Shown here: one piece after another, positions 63,666 to 64,000 of the stretch | How positions within the stretch are numbered: the stretch's first letter is position 1 | How the letters are laid out: the number at the start of each line of letters is the position of its first letter | NCBI RefSeq assembly: GCF_019039055.1 | Contig: NZ_JAHOPB010000001.1 | Span: forward strand, 2,826,001 to 2,890,000 | Reading direction: 5' to 3' | Source of the DNA: Reyranella humidisoli | GTDB lineage: Bacteria > Pseudomonadota > Alphaproteobacteria > Reyranellales > Reyranellaceae | DNA: 64,000 bases | Program-made: the position numbers and the translations under genes | The notes under the pieces: model-generated | What the model saw: only the letters and a program-made list of their open reading frames with translations | Told to the model about the DNA's origin: nothing | Databases searched by the model: none

Positions 63666-64000
63666 TGGGGCAGTCCCACGCGATACACCACGACACCGTC
63701 GTGATGGCCGCGCACGTCGGTGGTCCCGAGCCGCTCGCAGAAGCCCTGGGCGCCGGCGGCCACGACCGTGCTTTCGGCGGCGAGGATGCGGGTGCCGAAC
63801 TTCTTGTTGAGCTGCTCGATCCGCGAGGCCACGTTCACCGCGTCCCCCAGCAGCGTGTAGCTGAGGCGATTGTCCGTCCCGATGGTGACGCCGATCACCG
63901 GGCCGGTGTTGAGGCCGATGCGGGTGTGCAGGACCTGGCCGTGGGCGAAGCGGGCCTCGGCCAGCGCCGCCTGGATGTCCAGCGCCGCGGCGATCGCGGC
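63662..64000 (-). CDS. Class III nucleotide cyclase, C-terminal part (runs off the right edge)
   Basis: The last 112 residues of a cyclase resembling the downstream one. The frame is open to the window edge; it includes HTRIGLNTGPVIGVTIGTDN, LSYTLLGDAVNVASRIEQLN (second selector Asp and the Asn-Arg transition-state pair) and ends VVVYRVGLPQ. The stop overlaps the start of the next cyclase gene, so the two are co-translated and may form a heterodimer. The N-terminal part lies outside. Confidence 0.85.
   Translation of the reverse strand, partial: AAIAAALDIQAALAEARFAHGQVLHTRIGLNTGPVIGVTIGTDNRLSYTLLGDAVNVASRIEQLNKKFGTRILAAESTVVAAGAQGFCERLGTTDVRGHHDGVVVYRVGLPQ

Overview
The window is about two-thirds G+C, gene-dense, and free of insertion sequences, CRISPR arrays, tRNA or rRNA genes that I could recognise. 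Several features point to an alphaproteobacterium of the Rhodospirillales/Hyphomicrobiales type: an ethylmalonyl-CoA-type mutase, a solitary rpsD, a purC-purS-purQ-purL-bolA-grxD operon, an F1-ATPase zeta-type (DUF1476) inhibitor, and many orphan solute-binding proteins. A Reyranella-like soil or freshwater heterotroph would fit, but the genus is a guess.

Left third (1-24 kb). It opens with the 5' end of a B12-dependent mutase gene (meaA/ecm) running off the left edge. Then come a DUF898 membrane protein with an M48 protease, a chlorite-dismutase-family protein divergent from an ATP-grasp enzyme, and an M23 envelope peptidase coupled to a small secreted protein. An ABC-F ATPase follows, then a TAXI-type binding protein overlapping a patatin-like lipoprotein, a LysR regulator, an enolase-superfamily enzyme and cimA (isoleucine precursor synthesis). 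The stretch closes with an EmrAB-type pump, trmJ, an OsmC protein, rpsD and an RND efflux pair.

Middle (24-48 kb). An amidase / acyltransferase / HpxZ-like / amidohydrolase operon is followed by two paralogous orphan peptide-type ABC binding proteins. Between these lie a 2-oxoglutarate oxygenase and a divergent HxlR/flavodoxin pair. A LigB-type dioxygenase and a 1046-residue Calx-beta protein follow. The purine operon carries an inverted REP pair in its purS-purQ gap. Next are a diiron ferritin-like protein and two SDR genes that sit between an 86-nt direct repeat of the 3' end of a methyltransferase gene. The methyltransferase/glycosyltransferase pair and a Tat-exported beta-carbonic-anhydrase-like protein coupled to a MaoC-type hydratase follow.

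Right third (48-64 kb). This holds the zeta inhibitor, a glycine-rich stress-type protein, a frameshifted secreted protein, a TRAP binding protein, a SulP transporter and a bestrophin-like membrane protein. A plus-strand hairpin series ending in an orphan terminator looks like a small RNA. The boxC-boxB genes of aerobic benzoyl-CoA degradation are separated by a large palindromic repeat and preceded by a perfect 20-nt palindrome overlapping a predicted promoter. A GNAT/Rrf2 pair diverges from them. The window ends with three class III nucleotide cyclases and an acyl-CoA dehydrogenase-fold protein carrying the residues expected of a 3-sulfinopropionyl-CoA desulfinase.

The main leads are: cargo genes bracketed by duplicated 3' gene ends (two cases), the small-RNA candidate, the boxC operator, the desulfinase-like enzyme, the Calx-beta protein, and a PhaR-consensus site in front of the mutase gene. 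Family names rest on motifs read from the translations and on memory of the families; no database search was run.
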